Positions 13,601 to 28,600 of a stretch of 64,000 bases of DNA are shown piece after piece. The notes below the pieces were generated by a model. The model saw only the letters and a program-made list of their open reading frames with translations. It was not told the DNA's origin and made no database searches. Every line of letters begins with the position of its first letter. Position 1 is the first letter of the stretch. Origin of the DNA: Calliphora vicina (Eukaryota; Arthropoda; Insecta; Diptera; Calliphoridae); contig NC_088781.1 of assembly GCF_958450345.1 (NCBI RefSeq), positions 69,885,240 through 69,949,239 of the forward strand. The letters run 5' to 3'. The position numbers and the translations under genes were made by a program.

Positions 13601-16600
13601 GTTATAAATTACTTGCATACAGCATGCATACACATGTAGATACTTACTTACTTACATTCATCCATGCTTTCATACATGGATACTCGTACTTACATACTTA
13701 CGTACATACATGCTCATACACATCTACATCTACAAAAGTATTAAATTTATGGTCACAATGGCATTTGAGCCGCTACAAACAACATTGACAACAAATGGCC
13801 TTTAGTTTGTTTGTCTGTCTGGTTGCTGTTGGTACTTACTTGCACGAGAAGCTCTAAAGTTAAGCCTATGAACGATTGAATGCTCTCGTACAGTGCACAC
13901 CAATGTTACACCTTTGCAAAGTTGCTCCAATTTCATGATCTTGTTCCGCATGCGCACATTAGCAATGCACAATGTCATTGCAGCAACAACATCAACAGCG
14001 ACTACAAACAACAACAAAAACCACCAGCAAAAAAATATGAGACAAGTACATATACGAGTGTAATAATAACAAATCAAATCACTCTATCCGTGCACACAAT
14101 TCGGGTTACGGTCGTCTTAAACAAACACTACACTACACGAACCGTTTGAGCGTTTCGCAAGAAAGGTCTTAGAAATTGTGATATACAAAAGACTTTTAGG
14201 CTGATGTTGAACTGATGGGCCATCTATATCTTAAACTTGCAGTAGTTAAGGCTCATAAAAAGTCTCAAGAATTCGAAAAATTTCTAAACGCATAGTGTAC
14301 CCAAAGTAGGGCACTAGACTACTAGAACCCACTATCTAGTTTACGAGATATTCGCATTCTGTCACTCTTAGCGGGTGTCCCGATTGATTAGATGGTAGTG
14401 AGCTGGACTATCAATCTGAGGGTTGCGAATTCGATGCCTGCCAAAGACTTTGGGTGTATCTGCAGACAAGCTAAAAGGCTTTGTTTTTGAAATAAGATAA
14501 AGGAATTTTTTAGAAAGATTTTTTAAAAAAGAATATCTTAGAACTCAAAAGTTATGTGAATTTCAAATTAAAAAGTTTGATTTTTCGTAATTTTTTAAAT
14601 AACCAGGGATTTTCAAACATTAGCGGTATTCAAAATGTAGAGTACTTGGCATAGTAAAAAAACCAAAAAGATATTTATTGACAAACATTTTTGTTTTTAG
14701 TTTTTTTATATTGTTCTCTTTTACTGCATTACCAGACCAAGTACTCTACATTGTGAATACCGCTATTGTTTTTAATAAAACTTGTAGCTCATATAATTCG
14801 TCATAGTAACGAAATAAATTTTTGTTCTTGTCTTTATCAAGGCGTTTTAATCAGGTGAGAGCGTCTAGGCAACAAAGACAATATTTATTTACTGTCAAAT
14901 GAGTGGCAATGTCAAAATATGTTGTGGCACATGAAAAGACCCATGCCTTGAGGATTTAGAGGGTTAACATAATCTACAAAAATGTTCTCCGTAACATTTT
15001 ACATAAATTTGTTGAACACATTTTATACCTAAAGTGTAAGGATCACTTGGTTTCTTTCCAGAGTAAGGAAACTTTAACCCCCGTCAAATGAAATTCAGAT
15101 GTAAACTTTCAAAACGCCGAAACACGTGTCTTTTTTTGTCTTCTCTATCAAAATTTATTGGTCGGACCTTTTAATTTTGGAAAAAAATTGATTTTGTTGT
15201 ATAGTGTAATCAGCTATGTTTCTAACTTCACCCTACTATTACAAGAATTTTATATTTTTCAAACTAAATTCTTTAAAATTTTGACATAAAAAATATATGA
15301 AAAAAATTAAAAAATTTTTGTGATTTATAAAAACCAAATTTGTCACAAAGAAATAAAACGCTCTCAAAAAAAACATAAATCTAAAAGTCAATTCTTAAAT
15401 TATTTAGTGTATATTTGACCTGAAAAGATTTTATAAATAACAATAACAAAAACAATATAAAACCAACAAAAAAACTCGAAATTAAAATTATTAGCTAAAA
15501 GATGAGACTTAACATTCATACCAAAATTTACCTGAAATTCCACCTTTTTCACACTGTTCGAAAAATCAAAATTAGAAAATGCCTAAAAATTATTTTATTC
15601 AGTGCTCTTTGAAATTATTACAATAAAATAATTGAAATATTCTGCAAGCAATCGTTTTTGCGTAGTATTTTCGATAGCAATGCCATTGAAATAAATATTT
15701 CAACACAGAAAATGTCATTTGAACACATTTGAAATCAGTCACTTGATCTATAAAATGAGTAAAAAAGGTAACATGTTTCTATTTTCTTACAAACGTGAAA
15801 GTGTGTGTGTGTCTCACACATACACACAAACTCACACACATACACATACATTTGGCATTAATAGTTTGCTGAATTACGAGTACATAACTAAACAGACAAA
15901 GAGAACTGGTTCTGTGACAGTTTAGTTGAAGTTCAGTTCAAATCTCAGGTTGCATAAATTTAGGTCTAGATGAAGATTCTTTTGAACTCATGTTGCATGA
16001 TGCTGCTTTAAGCGAAAAACAGCTACAAGTGCTATTGATGACGATAATGGGTTTCTCTGAATGTAGAGCGAAACGCATGGGTGGGTTTTGTGTTGCCGGC
16101 AAAGACTACGCGTCATTGTCGTAGTTGTTGCTGATCGCAAAAAATGATGTGGTCGTTGCAACGTTGTCGTTGCAATCGCAGTCATAGTTGTGTGTAGTTG
16201 TAGTCACCATCATCATCGAGTGCATTGGTAAGCCAATGAATGCATCTTGTTGCTTTCCTAGCTAATGTCATTGAAGTTTGTTGTTTATTTTTTTTGATTA
16301 ATCGTGATACGATCAATTATTTAAAATAAAGTTATAAGCATTAAGTCTTAGGCAATTGTCGTCATTTCGGATACCAACAGGATGTAATAATTTCAAATGT
16401 TTCAATATCAAATCAGAAGATTTCTTAAACAAACACATACACACACACACAATGACATACTCTTTTATACGTTGAAGATTGAGGGAAATCGTAAAGATTG
16501 TAAATTTACAACTGCGTTGATTTTTTGAACGTTGTGTTGTTAATTTTAATTTCAAACTTTAGATAAATTTTAAAGTGTTCAGCTGAATTCAGAACATTAC

Positions 16601-19600
16601 CAACAATTTTGTTTGCTAGTCTGTCTGCCAGTTAATTCGTCAGCAGTACAAATAACTTGACTTTAAAATGCTAAAAGTCACATATAGAGTGTGCAATGTT
16701 CTATCGTATTTTGCCACTTCAACTCTCATACACTCCACAGAAACACACACACGGAACAAATCAAGAGAACAAAACAACATCCAAATCAGTTCAGGTTTTC
16801 TATGTTAATTTTTGTTTCTCTCTAGTTCAGCAACTATTTTGTCATTGTATTCTTTTGTGTCCGTCTGTCTGACTGTCTATTTGCTGTTGTGGTTGTTTCC
16901 CTGCATTTGACAGGCCAAATGCCAAACGCTTATGTGGGCGTTAGACGTTTTTGTTGGCATTAAGTTCATAAGACGACGTTTGATTATAAATCAAGCACAA
17001 TCAAGCCATAATAAAGAGCTTAAAATTCGAAATTATGTTTACATGCGAATACACATACAACGTGCATATGTATGTAGTGTATAACCCAGCGGAAAAAATA
17101 ACATGCGCTTTATTTCGTAGGCCTATTTCGACATTCTATAAGATTACATACTCATTTCACACTGCCGTTTCTTAGAAGATGTTCTAGACTTTGCTCCGGC
17201 TTCTAAAAACTTTGATACACATTCAAAATTGCGTTATAAAACAAGGTCTAAGAAACTTATGGGCGATCAACTTCAAATTTCCTATCCTTTCATTACAGTA
17301 ATACATATCGTTGACTTCTGGGATATTTTTTTGAAAATGGGGGCCTATCCTACTTAAATTTGTTTTAAATGTTTATATAAATTTTTAATAAAAGCTATTG
17401 CGAGAAACCATCCCAAAATCGAGAGGAAACTCTTGGTTTCGAATTGATCATTTCCGATTTCAATGGAAATTAACACAGATGTTATATATCGTCACCTAAA
17501 ATGCAAAATAACGTATCATCACATTTCATAAGTTTATAGGAAAAGCAAAAAACGATATGAAATGAAATCTACTTGGGATATTGAAACAATGAAACTAGAA
17601 ATATATTTTATAAAAAAAATATTTTCTTCAAAGCACACTTTATGCAATGCGTCTTACGTTATTTTAAATTCTTGCTTTCCAAAACCAAAATAATGTATCA
17701 TCAGTATAAATTTGAATGAAAAAATTAAATCATAAACATAAATTTTTTTTTTATTTTATATGTAGTTTTTAATTTTAATTACTTTACAAAGGTACTTCAT
17801 TAAATTTTCACAAAGACTGCAAAAATAATCAATTGCAACAAATTTAATAAAAAAAATATTAGGAAATTACCTAAAATAAGGTAAAATTTATTAATTATTT
17901 TTTACCTTATTTTTACCTATTTTTACCTATTTATTAATTAATTACTCCAAACGTATAAGTTATTTTGTTATGAATTTTAGTTATAACTTGGTTTTTTTGA
18001 TAGTAAAAGTTTAATATTTAGAACACATACATATGTATGTAAAACTAAGTAGTGAATAGCAATTAATAACAAAATCAATCTCGAATTTTTTGATGATACG
18101 CTGTTTTGCATTTTAGGTGAAAAAAAATGTTTGTGATTTATAAAATTTTTTAACGAATTCATTTGTAGATGAATCGTCTTTTTAGAAATTCAATTTTATC
18201 AATCAAATCATAGACTTTTTAGCAATACAGGTCACACGGTTGTCGGATTGTTGTATGGCAAAATATCGTTTATTAGACATTGCCAGAACTATAAAATCAT
18301 TTGATTCTATATTTAAGCAGTAGGATTTTTGGGCCTTTATTTTTTACCGCTTTCAGAGATTGTTGGCGACGCACAAGTGGCGCTTAATTGATTTTTTAGA
18401 ATTAATATTTATTTATTAAATTTGGTACCGGGTAAAAGTAGACAAAATTCTACATCACTAATAGCTAAAATCGTTATTCTAGGTTGCAAACTTTTTCTGC
18501 AGTATACTGACAAAGTGGATAAATTTTTCGTATTTTTAGATAAAGTAATAAAATTTGAAATTAAACATAATTAAAATAATTTCTTTTTTGTTTAAAACAT
18601 TTAAAAACTAACTTTTTATGATGGCACCATCAACTTCAGATATTTGAGTACATGAATAAGAATCTTTTATTTAGATTTTCTTTGGAAAAGTATTTTTATT
18701 TTTTTCTAAATGTTCCAAATTTAGAGTATTTTTAATTTTTGATGGATAATAACTAAATATATTTGTAGTTGTTTGTTTTTAAACTATATAATAAAAAAAG
18801 TACAACATTTAGGCTTTTATTTTAACAAAAAAAAAAGACTCGAGTTGCACGTGGCGGAAATGAAAAAGGAAATAAATCTGTAAATTCTAAACGTATTGTC
18901 CGATTTTAATAAAATTACCCATGGCTATAGAGGAGGTGTAGCTGAGTTTTAGTTTTGAATTTGGAGTTAAATCACTAATACGCGCCGGAGCCTCAAGTTT
19001 TTCTCGGGATGAGAAAAAACACCTGTTTGGTCAAAGTGTCAAATTTGGAATCCCTCTAACTCACAGAGTTCTTGACCGATCTTATCGAAAAATTGTGCCT
19101 AAATTACTATAGATAGGACTATCTTTGGTGCAAATTTCGGAAGACATCAGTTTTAAAATTTTTTTTAATGGACTTGAAAATTTGTTCTTTTATGAAATTT
19201 TTTTTATAAAATTTTTTATTTAAAAGTTTTTCTATTTTTTTAACTTAATCCTTATTAAAAAAAAATATATAGAAAAAATATAACATTATTGCCTGAGTTA
19301 AGCGTCACTTTGGATGCGATTCAACCCACTGTGAGACGTCAAGTCAATTGCCTCATATGTAGCTGCAGTCTATGACGCAGGTTTCCTTAAGTGAAATGAC
19401 GCTATCCATTTTTTATTTAATTTGTCTCTAAATTTTGTCATGTATTCACACGATTGTCAGATATTCTGACAATGATGAAAAACAAAAATTGTAAGTTCAC
19501 GCGGATTTTTCTGAGAACCGACTATTCCATGTAATTGTCTATTATTTTTTCAAATATTTCCACAAATATGTATGCATGAGGACTGTTTTAACACACAAGT

Positions 19601-22600
19601 GTGTTTTATTCGACTGTGTCAATTCATACATATTCACCATGAACACATAAAATTTTTCTACAACTTGACCAACATTTTTTTTTTTAAAATAAACATATTT
19701 TCTCACATTTATATCATTATAATTTTATTATTATAAAATATTCGAACCAAATTTCGTATTTTTAGTTCCATTAGTTTCGGTCATATCATGTTATTAACAG
19801 CGGATGTTCGCTGAGGTCGGTCAACGTATTTGTCCATATATGTTTTACCGATTTTTCCAAACATTTTTCAGAAACTAGAAACATTAATAATAAATTTCAT
19901 ACCCTTAGAGGTCCTTTTATTTTCGCTCTATCGCACTTAAAATTCAGTTGATGAAAAAAATTCATGTATTTGTCTTAAATACATATGTAGCTTTATACTT
20001 GTTTTTTTAACGAACCATGCGTATGAGTAATATTGATCACTCTTAACAAGTATACTCAAGAATAATCAAGTAAAAACTAGAGATGTCAATCACGGGGTTT
20101 TTGTTTCTCGTCAAAAAACTTAAAATTTAACAATGAAAACTATTTATTTCATATGTAAATAAATGTAATTAAAAATATAACCAAAACAAAAACTAATTCA
20201 TTGAATTAAAATAACTTTGACACAAAAGATAGTGAGAAATCTAGAACAAAACTGAAAATTTTATAACTTTTGTATTGAAATTGATATTAAAAACATTTTT
20301 GTTATATATTTTTTATTGTCATAAAGTTTAAAGTTAATATAAATACTAGGAATTAAAATTATTCGATTTTTCTCTTGTTCGAATAAAACGAATAATTCGA
20401 ATAAGAGATTTTAACTTGTTCGAATAATTCGTTATTCGAAAATAGTAATATCTATATTTTTTCCTTGGGTACAGTATTAGATGATTTTAATTGAGTTTTG
20501 TAAGATAACTAACGAAAAAAATTATGAAAAACTGATTTTGCAGGGTTCCACTCAATGAAAACCAAAAACTTTGCTGAACATAACTTTGCGATATTCGGAC
20601 ATTTAGATAGTCAAAATGCATGAAAAATGCAAAAAACTTGAAATTTTTCCTATACGATACATACTAATTTCAAATCGATATATCTCGATTTCTAGTCCTG
20701 ACCCAGCGAAACCCCGGGACAAGTATAACTTTTTTTTTACTTATCTAACATTTCCAGGTGGGCAGAACTAGTGTAATTAATATAGTGATGAAATTAGACA
20801 TAAACAAGTTTTATATGAACCTAAATCTTTCTACCAACTTTTGTGAGGATCGGTCCATAATAGACCCTAAACCTACATATATATATGTATGTTTACCAAA
20901 ATACTGTTAGTGGGTATACAATATTCGGCACAGTCGAATATAACACTCTTATTTGTTTTTGCAAGTTGTACGTTTTGTTAAGCATAAATTTGTTTAGAAC
21001 CCATTTAATTAATAAAAAAAATATTCAAACCTATTTTACTTTAAACTGAGACTTTAGACAGCTGCAGTGAAATGAATTTGCTATTGATTTATAAAAACAT
21101 TTTCTGAAAAACATTATGATGATCGAGTATTTAAAAACAGAATTGTTGTATTAACTGAAAAAGCGTATTGTTCACCTTTTCCTAATTGACCAAACTTCAG
21201 AGCCGTTACGATATGAGTTAACGACATCAGATGATTCTAATATTTTGCGAAATGTGATTTTCCCATCTCCTTCATGCCATCTGGAGAACTCCAATGTACA
21301 TTGAAACGTTGTTGTTGAATTCTAAATATAAAATTTGCATACATACGTATGTATGTAAGAGTATATGTATTTGTTTATCACAATATTTATGAGTTAAATA
21401 ATTTTACTGATATATTCTCAACAATATTGTGATTACCAATCCCTTTGACAGGTTGTTAGGTTTTAAATTAAGATTATAAACATAACATAGTTTTATTTTT
21501 GGGGTTAGTCTACAAGCTATGAATTTTATGACATATCTGAATTTTAATTTGCGTTAATGTTGTCTATTGCTTTTGAATTTAAATGCTCAAATTATTCACA
21601 ATTTAACACTTCCAAAGATGGTAGTTAAGCGGTCACATTATGAAATAAATTTATTTAAATGAAATGCTTCGTTTCCAGAAGCAATGATGTCATATAAATA
21701 TTATATTATTTATAGGTTTCCGTCGAACCCGAAACTTGTTCTATCCATTGCGTTCTTAAAGGCAAATCAAAGTCAGTGGTTTATTATGTTAAATTATGTG
21801 TTTTTAAAATATATACCGGGACTTGCAACATTTTACAGACTGACCAACACATTTGGTAATTATTTGACTCTGAGTTTTTATTGATTTTTTTAAATAGACT
21901 ATTTGTGTTTTTTCATTGCTACTGCTACTTATAATCTAGTTTTCCAAACACTGGTTTGTATGTAAGACACTCTAAGTGAATTTGTGAAAGTAACAAGGTT
22001 GGCTACCGATTCGAAATGTTTAAAAGTGTAATGGTAACGCTAATTTGAATTATTTCGGTATCACATCATGAATTAAATGATTAATCAAATGTACACAAAT
22101 TTAAAATAAGGTGACAAACAAAGATGATTTTTAATTATATTTTAATGTCTCTAGATGTCAATAAACTGTATTATTGAAACAAAAATATATATTTTCATAA
22201 CTTCAGAATAACGGTAACAGTTTTTAGAGGTAACGGTATTCCCTAATTTTTCAGTAACAGATTTGCGGTAGCGGTAATTTCAGATATTTCGGTATTTAAA
22301 GCCGTAAGTAGCCTATAGTATGCAAGAAAATTTGGTAGTTCGGTCACCTTTTTAATTTAGAAACCGAGTTTACTTGTTCTTCCCTTTCGAATTAGTATGC
22401 GCAAAGAGATGAAGTTCTTGCAAACTGCTGTCAAAAGGTCCCCTTAGCATATGCCGGGATCATCAACAGTTTAAATACACAGCTTCTCTTAGCTATTCTA
22501 GGTTTTTATAAAATACATACATACTTATTTATTTATTATTTTTAAAGACGCTGTTAAAAAAAATGTGCTAAAGGTTACTTTTTATTATTATTGTTGTTGC

Positions 22601-25600
22601 TGACGCTTTTGCTTCGAGAACTGAGGATATGATGGCATGACATGACTTTAAATATCACAATTTACCTGCATTTATTTATTTTTTATTTCACTTATTACAT
22701 TTTCGACATCTAAACATTTTTAGGAAGACAGAAGAAAAAACTTGTTCATTTATGGATTAAAATCAGAAAAACAACAACGAAAAAAGCTACCATCGAACTC
22801 CAACAGGGCCAATCATTTTAATAAACTTAAACAGAATGAAAAGAAACCAAAAAGGCAAAAACAACAACTGAAACAGAAACAGCGAACTGAGCCTCAGAGC
22901 TAAAAGTCAACCGAAAGTCAAATGCCAAGCTGAACTTTGGTTTAAAACCGTATGATGGTATGAGTGTTTTTTTTTATATGTGCATGGAAGTGTGCATGTT
23001 TGTATACGTGAGAGTGTGTAAAAAATCGAAATGCCCAGTAGGAATTAGTACAATGAATGATTCAATCAATATTAGTTGGATAACCCAGCATTTCACGAAC
23101 TAGTGATAATAATTAAAAAAAAAAAAAAAAATTAATAATATTTAGTTAGACGGAAGTTCAAAATCAAAATCTAGGTGTACAATAAAAATAAAAATCCGTA
23201 TCTTCAGAATTTGGAAAACCGAAGTTATTTCCTCCAATACAAATGGCTTTTTCAATTGGACATTTCGTTTTCTCGACAAAAGCGCCAGAAGTTCAAAAAA
23301 TGATTCGTTATTTTTTTTTATATTTTACTGCTTTGCTAAATTACATATATCTCAATTGTTTTACCATATAGAAATTCATACTTCAAAACATAGATAAACA
23401 TTGATATAGGTTTTTATTATTTTCCTGTTATAGTCCTTTAAAGTTTAAACTTGGGTCTCAAATATACTGATATTTTTTTTTCCAAGAATATTATATAGCT
23501 TGCCAAAAAACGAACGTCGAAGCCCGTCCAATGACTATATATTTACATCATTTAAATAAACTTCTGGGAAATGTCTTTTTAAAAAATTGTAGCCGCCACC
23601 ACCCACCGAAATACCTTTTTTTAATTTTTACGAAATGGAATTTTTAGAAATATTTTTTTTTTAAATTGGGTGTTTATATATCTAGACCCTACTGTAACTT
23701 GAAATATAGTAAATACAGATCTATTTAAAAATTTAGTTTCAGAAACACATGAAAACGTACTTTTTTAATTTTTTTTAATTAATGATTTTTATATACATAT
23801 CTAGACACTACTGTACCTTGAAAAAAAGTTTCTATTGATCTTTTAAACATATTTTTTGGAATCGGAGACACCAATTCTATATAAAACTATATGCTTACTA
23901 CTATGACATCAATGTTCCATATGCCAGCTACAATAGGACAATGAAATAACTAATAGTCTACGAATAAAAGTTTATAATTTGTACGAGGGAATAAGAATTA
24001 GTATGTATTCCAATAATTTAATAATCAGCCCAATTATGACAAAAAATTCTCCGGGAGTTTTTTCCCTTTTTTCTTTTTTAACATAGAATTTGAATAGCAA
24101 AAATGAGAAAAGGGAAAAAAAACTCCCGGGGATTTTTTTTTTCATAATTGGGCTGAATATGTATGTACATATACATATAAATGTTGTTCCCATCTAAAAT
24201 TTCTATCCTGCATTTTAAACAACAAATATAAATTTTAAATGTAATTTAAAAACTAACACTTGTTCAATAAAATTGTATATTAGAGTTATGCCATCCACCA
24301 ACAATTGAGGAGTACACATGATTCTGAATGAGTTAGAATTCACAAAAGGAGACTTTAGTGGTACCTTTCTTTAGCATTTTCTATAATAATGGACTCAGAA
24401 TCATGATGCTTTTATAAGCACAAACCACTTTTATTAGCACAAATTTGTTTGACGTGTTTACTCTTACAAGTGTTTTGTAAGATCAAACAGCATCAAATAA
24501 AATAAAACATTTTTTTTGTTTTGAATAGAATCGAATAGAATGAAATCGAATTTTTGAAATAAATAAAAGAGTTCAAATATATTTTATTTAGTGGTTACGT
24601 CTTTTTCGTAAAATATTTGCCATGTGTTTCTTGTTGTGTACCTTAAGTTTTTGTTACAAACATTTTTTAAATTAAATAAATAGTCATTGGAAGTTTAATA
24701 GTGAGGAAATACTCGTATGATAAAATTTTTAAATGAGTTTGTGTCATTCTTTATTAACAGGTTTCATTGCCTAGCCTGCGAGAGGTAGCCTGCTACAGCA
24801 TCTGAAGCAATTATAGTAATACAATTTAAAAATACAATTTATTAAGAAATCATAAGATATTTTTACCGATCTGTTTTTAGAGAAATCATTGGATGAAAAA
24901 GGTTGTTTTTTATTTCTAAATTTTGAATTTTTCTGCTGAAAATAGATTAAAAGTAAAAACCGAAGAATAATTGTCGGTTTCGGTTTTAGGCCTTGAAAAA
25001 CCGCGGTTTCGGTTAAAACCGAATACGAAACTTTATATTTACTTATACCCTACACCGCCATAGTGGGGAAGGTATAATGCGTTTGTGCTTATGTTTGCAA
25101 CCGTACCGATCGACTCAGAATCACTTTCTGAGTACGTTTTACTTACCTCAAACAAATGTCCTCCCGAAATTGGACTTTATCGGTTATAACTTTAATTTAT
25201 ATAGGTATATATATTCACAAATTTCGCTCCAATTAAGTTTTATATATACGGAATTCATGTCGCCTAATTATGTATATGATTATCAGTCCATATTTAGTCA
25301 CAGCTTCCATATAAGGCCCGCTTCCGAAATTCACTTTAACGACCATAAATCTCTAAAAACTGTTGGTATACACATACAATTCAACAGAAATAAATCGCTA
25401 GATCCCTCCATAATTAGTCATAGCTCCAAAAATCTTCCAAAAATCATTTACGAAAATAGATTATTGAAATTTTAAAAGAAAAATGTTTTTGCTCAGTTAC
25501 TTAGTGTAGGGTATTATATGGTAGGGCTTGACCGATCATAGTTTCTTACTTGTTTTAATTTCTAAACGTTATTGTAAAATTCTGGGCAATCTAATGAACT

Positions 25601-28600
25601 TGAGTCATGTGGGCATTTGCTCTCTATTCATTAATTATTTGTATGAACTGGTACATTTTCTATTGGGTCTATTGGTTATATTGGTTTGTGAGGTCGTTGG
25701 AGCATAATAATAGTTTGATACAAGGACCGGTTGAAGTTGAGTTCGTTTAGGTCGTACATTCTGAACTGGCTGGTTGGCTCCTTTTGCGCTAAATTGTTAT
25801 TGTTGTCTTTTATTATTTTGTACATTTATCTTTTAGCAAGAACAACATTCCATGTTTCTTATTTATTTGCTGTTTTGTTTTTCGTTATTATGACTTTGTT
25901 CTTTTAGTTGTTTTTTTGTTGGTATAATATTATCAAAAGGCAATTCTGATGATGATTATAGTTGGGCATTCATATGTACATCCATATATACTTCATACAT
26001 GTGTAAGGCGAGCGAGCGTCTCTGTGGCTGTGGTTATTTGCCACCAGCTTCTGATGGTTCAAATAAAGATCATTCAACAAGAACAAGAACAGCATCCGCA
26101 GGAATAGCAACAACAATAACAAGAACAGAATCAACATCATCAGCATCATCAGTAGCAGTAAGAAGAACAATATTATTAAGTGGCACACAGAAATAGCAGC
26201 CAGCTAAATGAGTTGGTCCAAAGCGTTAGTGGTGCTGGTGGTAGAGACCGGTAACCGTATGTTAGTTGCTTGCTGGCAAGTTGCAACTTTTGTAACTTTT
26301 GCACTCTTGCTACGCTGCTTTTTTTTGTTTTGTGGGGCTGTATTCCAGCCGTAGTTGATGTTAAATGTTGTATGTAATGTGGCAACATAACCGCCCACTG
26401 TAGATATAATCGTATCTGGAATAGTAATAACAAAGTGGTCTGTTGCAATTGTTGTTGGTAGTATGTATAACACCAGGAGTACTTACTGTACGTGTATTAC
26501 TCTTTAGATATAGTTGTTGTTGTTGTGGTTGGTATGCGCATGTGCAACGCAGTGGGCACACAATCTAAAATTGTATCTTTGGCGTCTAACCTGGGGCCTT
26601 TTTATTCTTAATAGTTAAGAGTATGAAAAATGTGTGCATGTGCTTGTGTGCATCTGTCTGTATGTATGTATATGTATGCGAGTTTCGTATATATATATAT
26701 GCCACACACTTTACCAGCGTCACCGAACGACAAATTTCATCCAATGAACTGATTAACGATTTACAACTATTTAAAGCATGTAAACGACAAAAATGTTACA
26801 TTTTCAAATGTCAATATGTACTTGTTAGGTCATTTTTTGAATTGATTGATAGCTTTCAAAAAGTCAAATGTATTTATGTACATATATTCTCCAAACTTCA
26901 CAGTTTATATTCTTTGTTTTTCAACAAAAAAAAAACACATAAAATTGTTGATGAAATGTTAATTATTTTTAAAATTATTCATTTGTTTTAATAATCTAAC
27001 ATAATCAATAATTTTTTATATTTTCTGTTGTTGGTTTTCCATATTTTTTACTTAAACCAGGGGGCCAATTCTCGTTCTGTGAAACGGTGAAATGAAAAAA
27101 AACTTTTCATTTTCGTTTTCATAAGAACTTTTCATATTATCATTTCACAATTACACAAATACGATTCCCGTTTTTTACTGATTTTTCATACCACTTGTTC
27201 TTTTCATATGAAAACATTTGAATTTAATTACATATAATTTTTTCACGAAACGAGAATCTGAAACTCTGAAAAAACTTTTCATTTCACCGTTTTACAGAAC
27301 CAGAATCGACCCCCAGATGATTAATATCTGTAAAATTTCTGGAGTACAATTTAGGTAGCAGTAGTTCAATTCCAAAGATTGTTAGTTCATCCAATCTTAA
27401 GTTTTCGATTAAGAGCGGATCGATGTTGAAATGGAATAAAAGAAATAAAAATGTATGGAATATGATATCGTTGTTGTTGTAGCAGCATAAACAATTTTAC
27501 AATAATCAATCTGGGTGTTCTGGGGGTTCTGCATTTTGTTCAAGTCCAAGAAATTGTGCTACTTCAACAGGATGAGTCCATAAATCCATAGGACTTAGTG
27601 AAGTAGGGTTGGCTGAACAGTTAAATATGTGGAGGGTGTCATGAGGACCCTGACCACAAGCTGGGCATAAGTTTAGGACGGCACGATCTATGCGGGACCA
27701 AAAGGCATTAAGTCTGTTGCTCCATCCTGATCTAAGTTGTGCCAGAACGACTCTTGTTTTACGCGGCAGAATCGGTTGTAGGCGACATCCAAGTATGACA
27801 TTTATACGGTATCCTGCTACCGCGGAATTGATGGCGTCTCTGTGAATGTCGTTCAAAGCTGTCATATACGAGCGGCGATCAAATGGATCCTGCACATACC
27901 TCTGTATGCTCTCCTCCGGTGACATCCCACAAGGAACTGTTGCGTTAACATTACTTTTTGTTCCCTGACCGGTAGAACCTTGGTTTCCTCGTGTAGGTGG
28001 TGTCCGGAGGATATTTGAAGGCAGCCTGTGACGGTCCTTAAGTCTGAGTTTTGACAGCTTTGAATATTTCTCCACTGGGTATTACTCAACGAAGGCGACC
28101 ACACTGGACCGGCATAGTTAACCACTGACCGACCAATCTTGTATTTAGCAAGCAAGGTTTCTTTGTCCATACCCGAAGTACCAGCGGCTAGTGCTTTGAG
28201 GACCTTGTTCCTATTTCGCAGTTTATGCGTGATTCAAGTGGCGTGTATTGAGGAGGTAAAAAGGCTATCAAAAGTGACACCCAAGATTTTCGGGTCGTTC
28301 ACTGTCGGAATTTGTACGCCGTCGACCATGATACCTAAGTTGAGTTTTACCTCCTTCGTTCAGGTGGTGAAGAGTGTTGCCGATGAATTCGTTGGTGATA
28401 GCTGCAGGTTACGTGCAGTGAAGAAATTGTGGATTTCGTTGAGATAAAAATTTACCAAACCGCAAAGCTCATCAACGTTGTGACCTGTCGCCAAGATGGT
28501 GCAGTCGTCCGCATAGGTGATAACCTCCACACCCTGTGGGGGGCACTGGGAGTTTAGAGATGATATCGTTCAATTGCCAGGTAGAATTATGTTGCTGATC

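Larger units (their letters stand above)
18121..25045. other. Intron stretch, largely AT-rich, with scattered repeat pieces
   Basis: No gene is supported. Recognisable pieces are a decayed fold-back arm at 19025-19155, TTCGAATAA-type repeats at 20355-20445 recalling the MITE at 3249, a DINE-1-like end at 20911-20960, and a palindromic MITE at 24025. Poly-A runs occur near 23115. The island at about 22560-23060 is less repetitive. Confidence 0.45.

Noticed and set aside
26000..26561. Several overlapping frames on both strands at the CAG/CAA-rich island
   Set aside because: Trinucleotide runs remove stops in many frames; none has a domain or splice sites.
26623..26991. 122-codon + frame beginning with Cys/Val/Tyr-rich repeats
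   Set aside because: Starts in TGTATGTATG simple repeats and continues in AT-rich intron DNA without domain.
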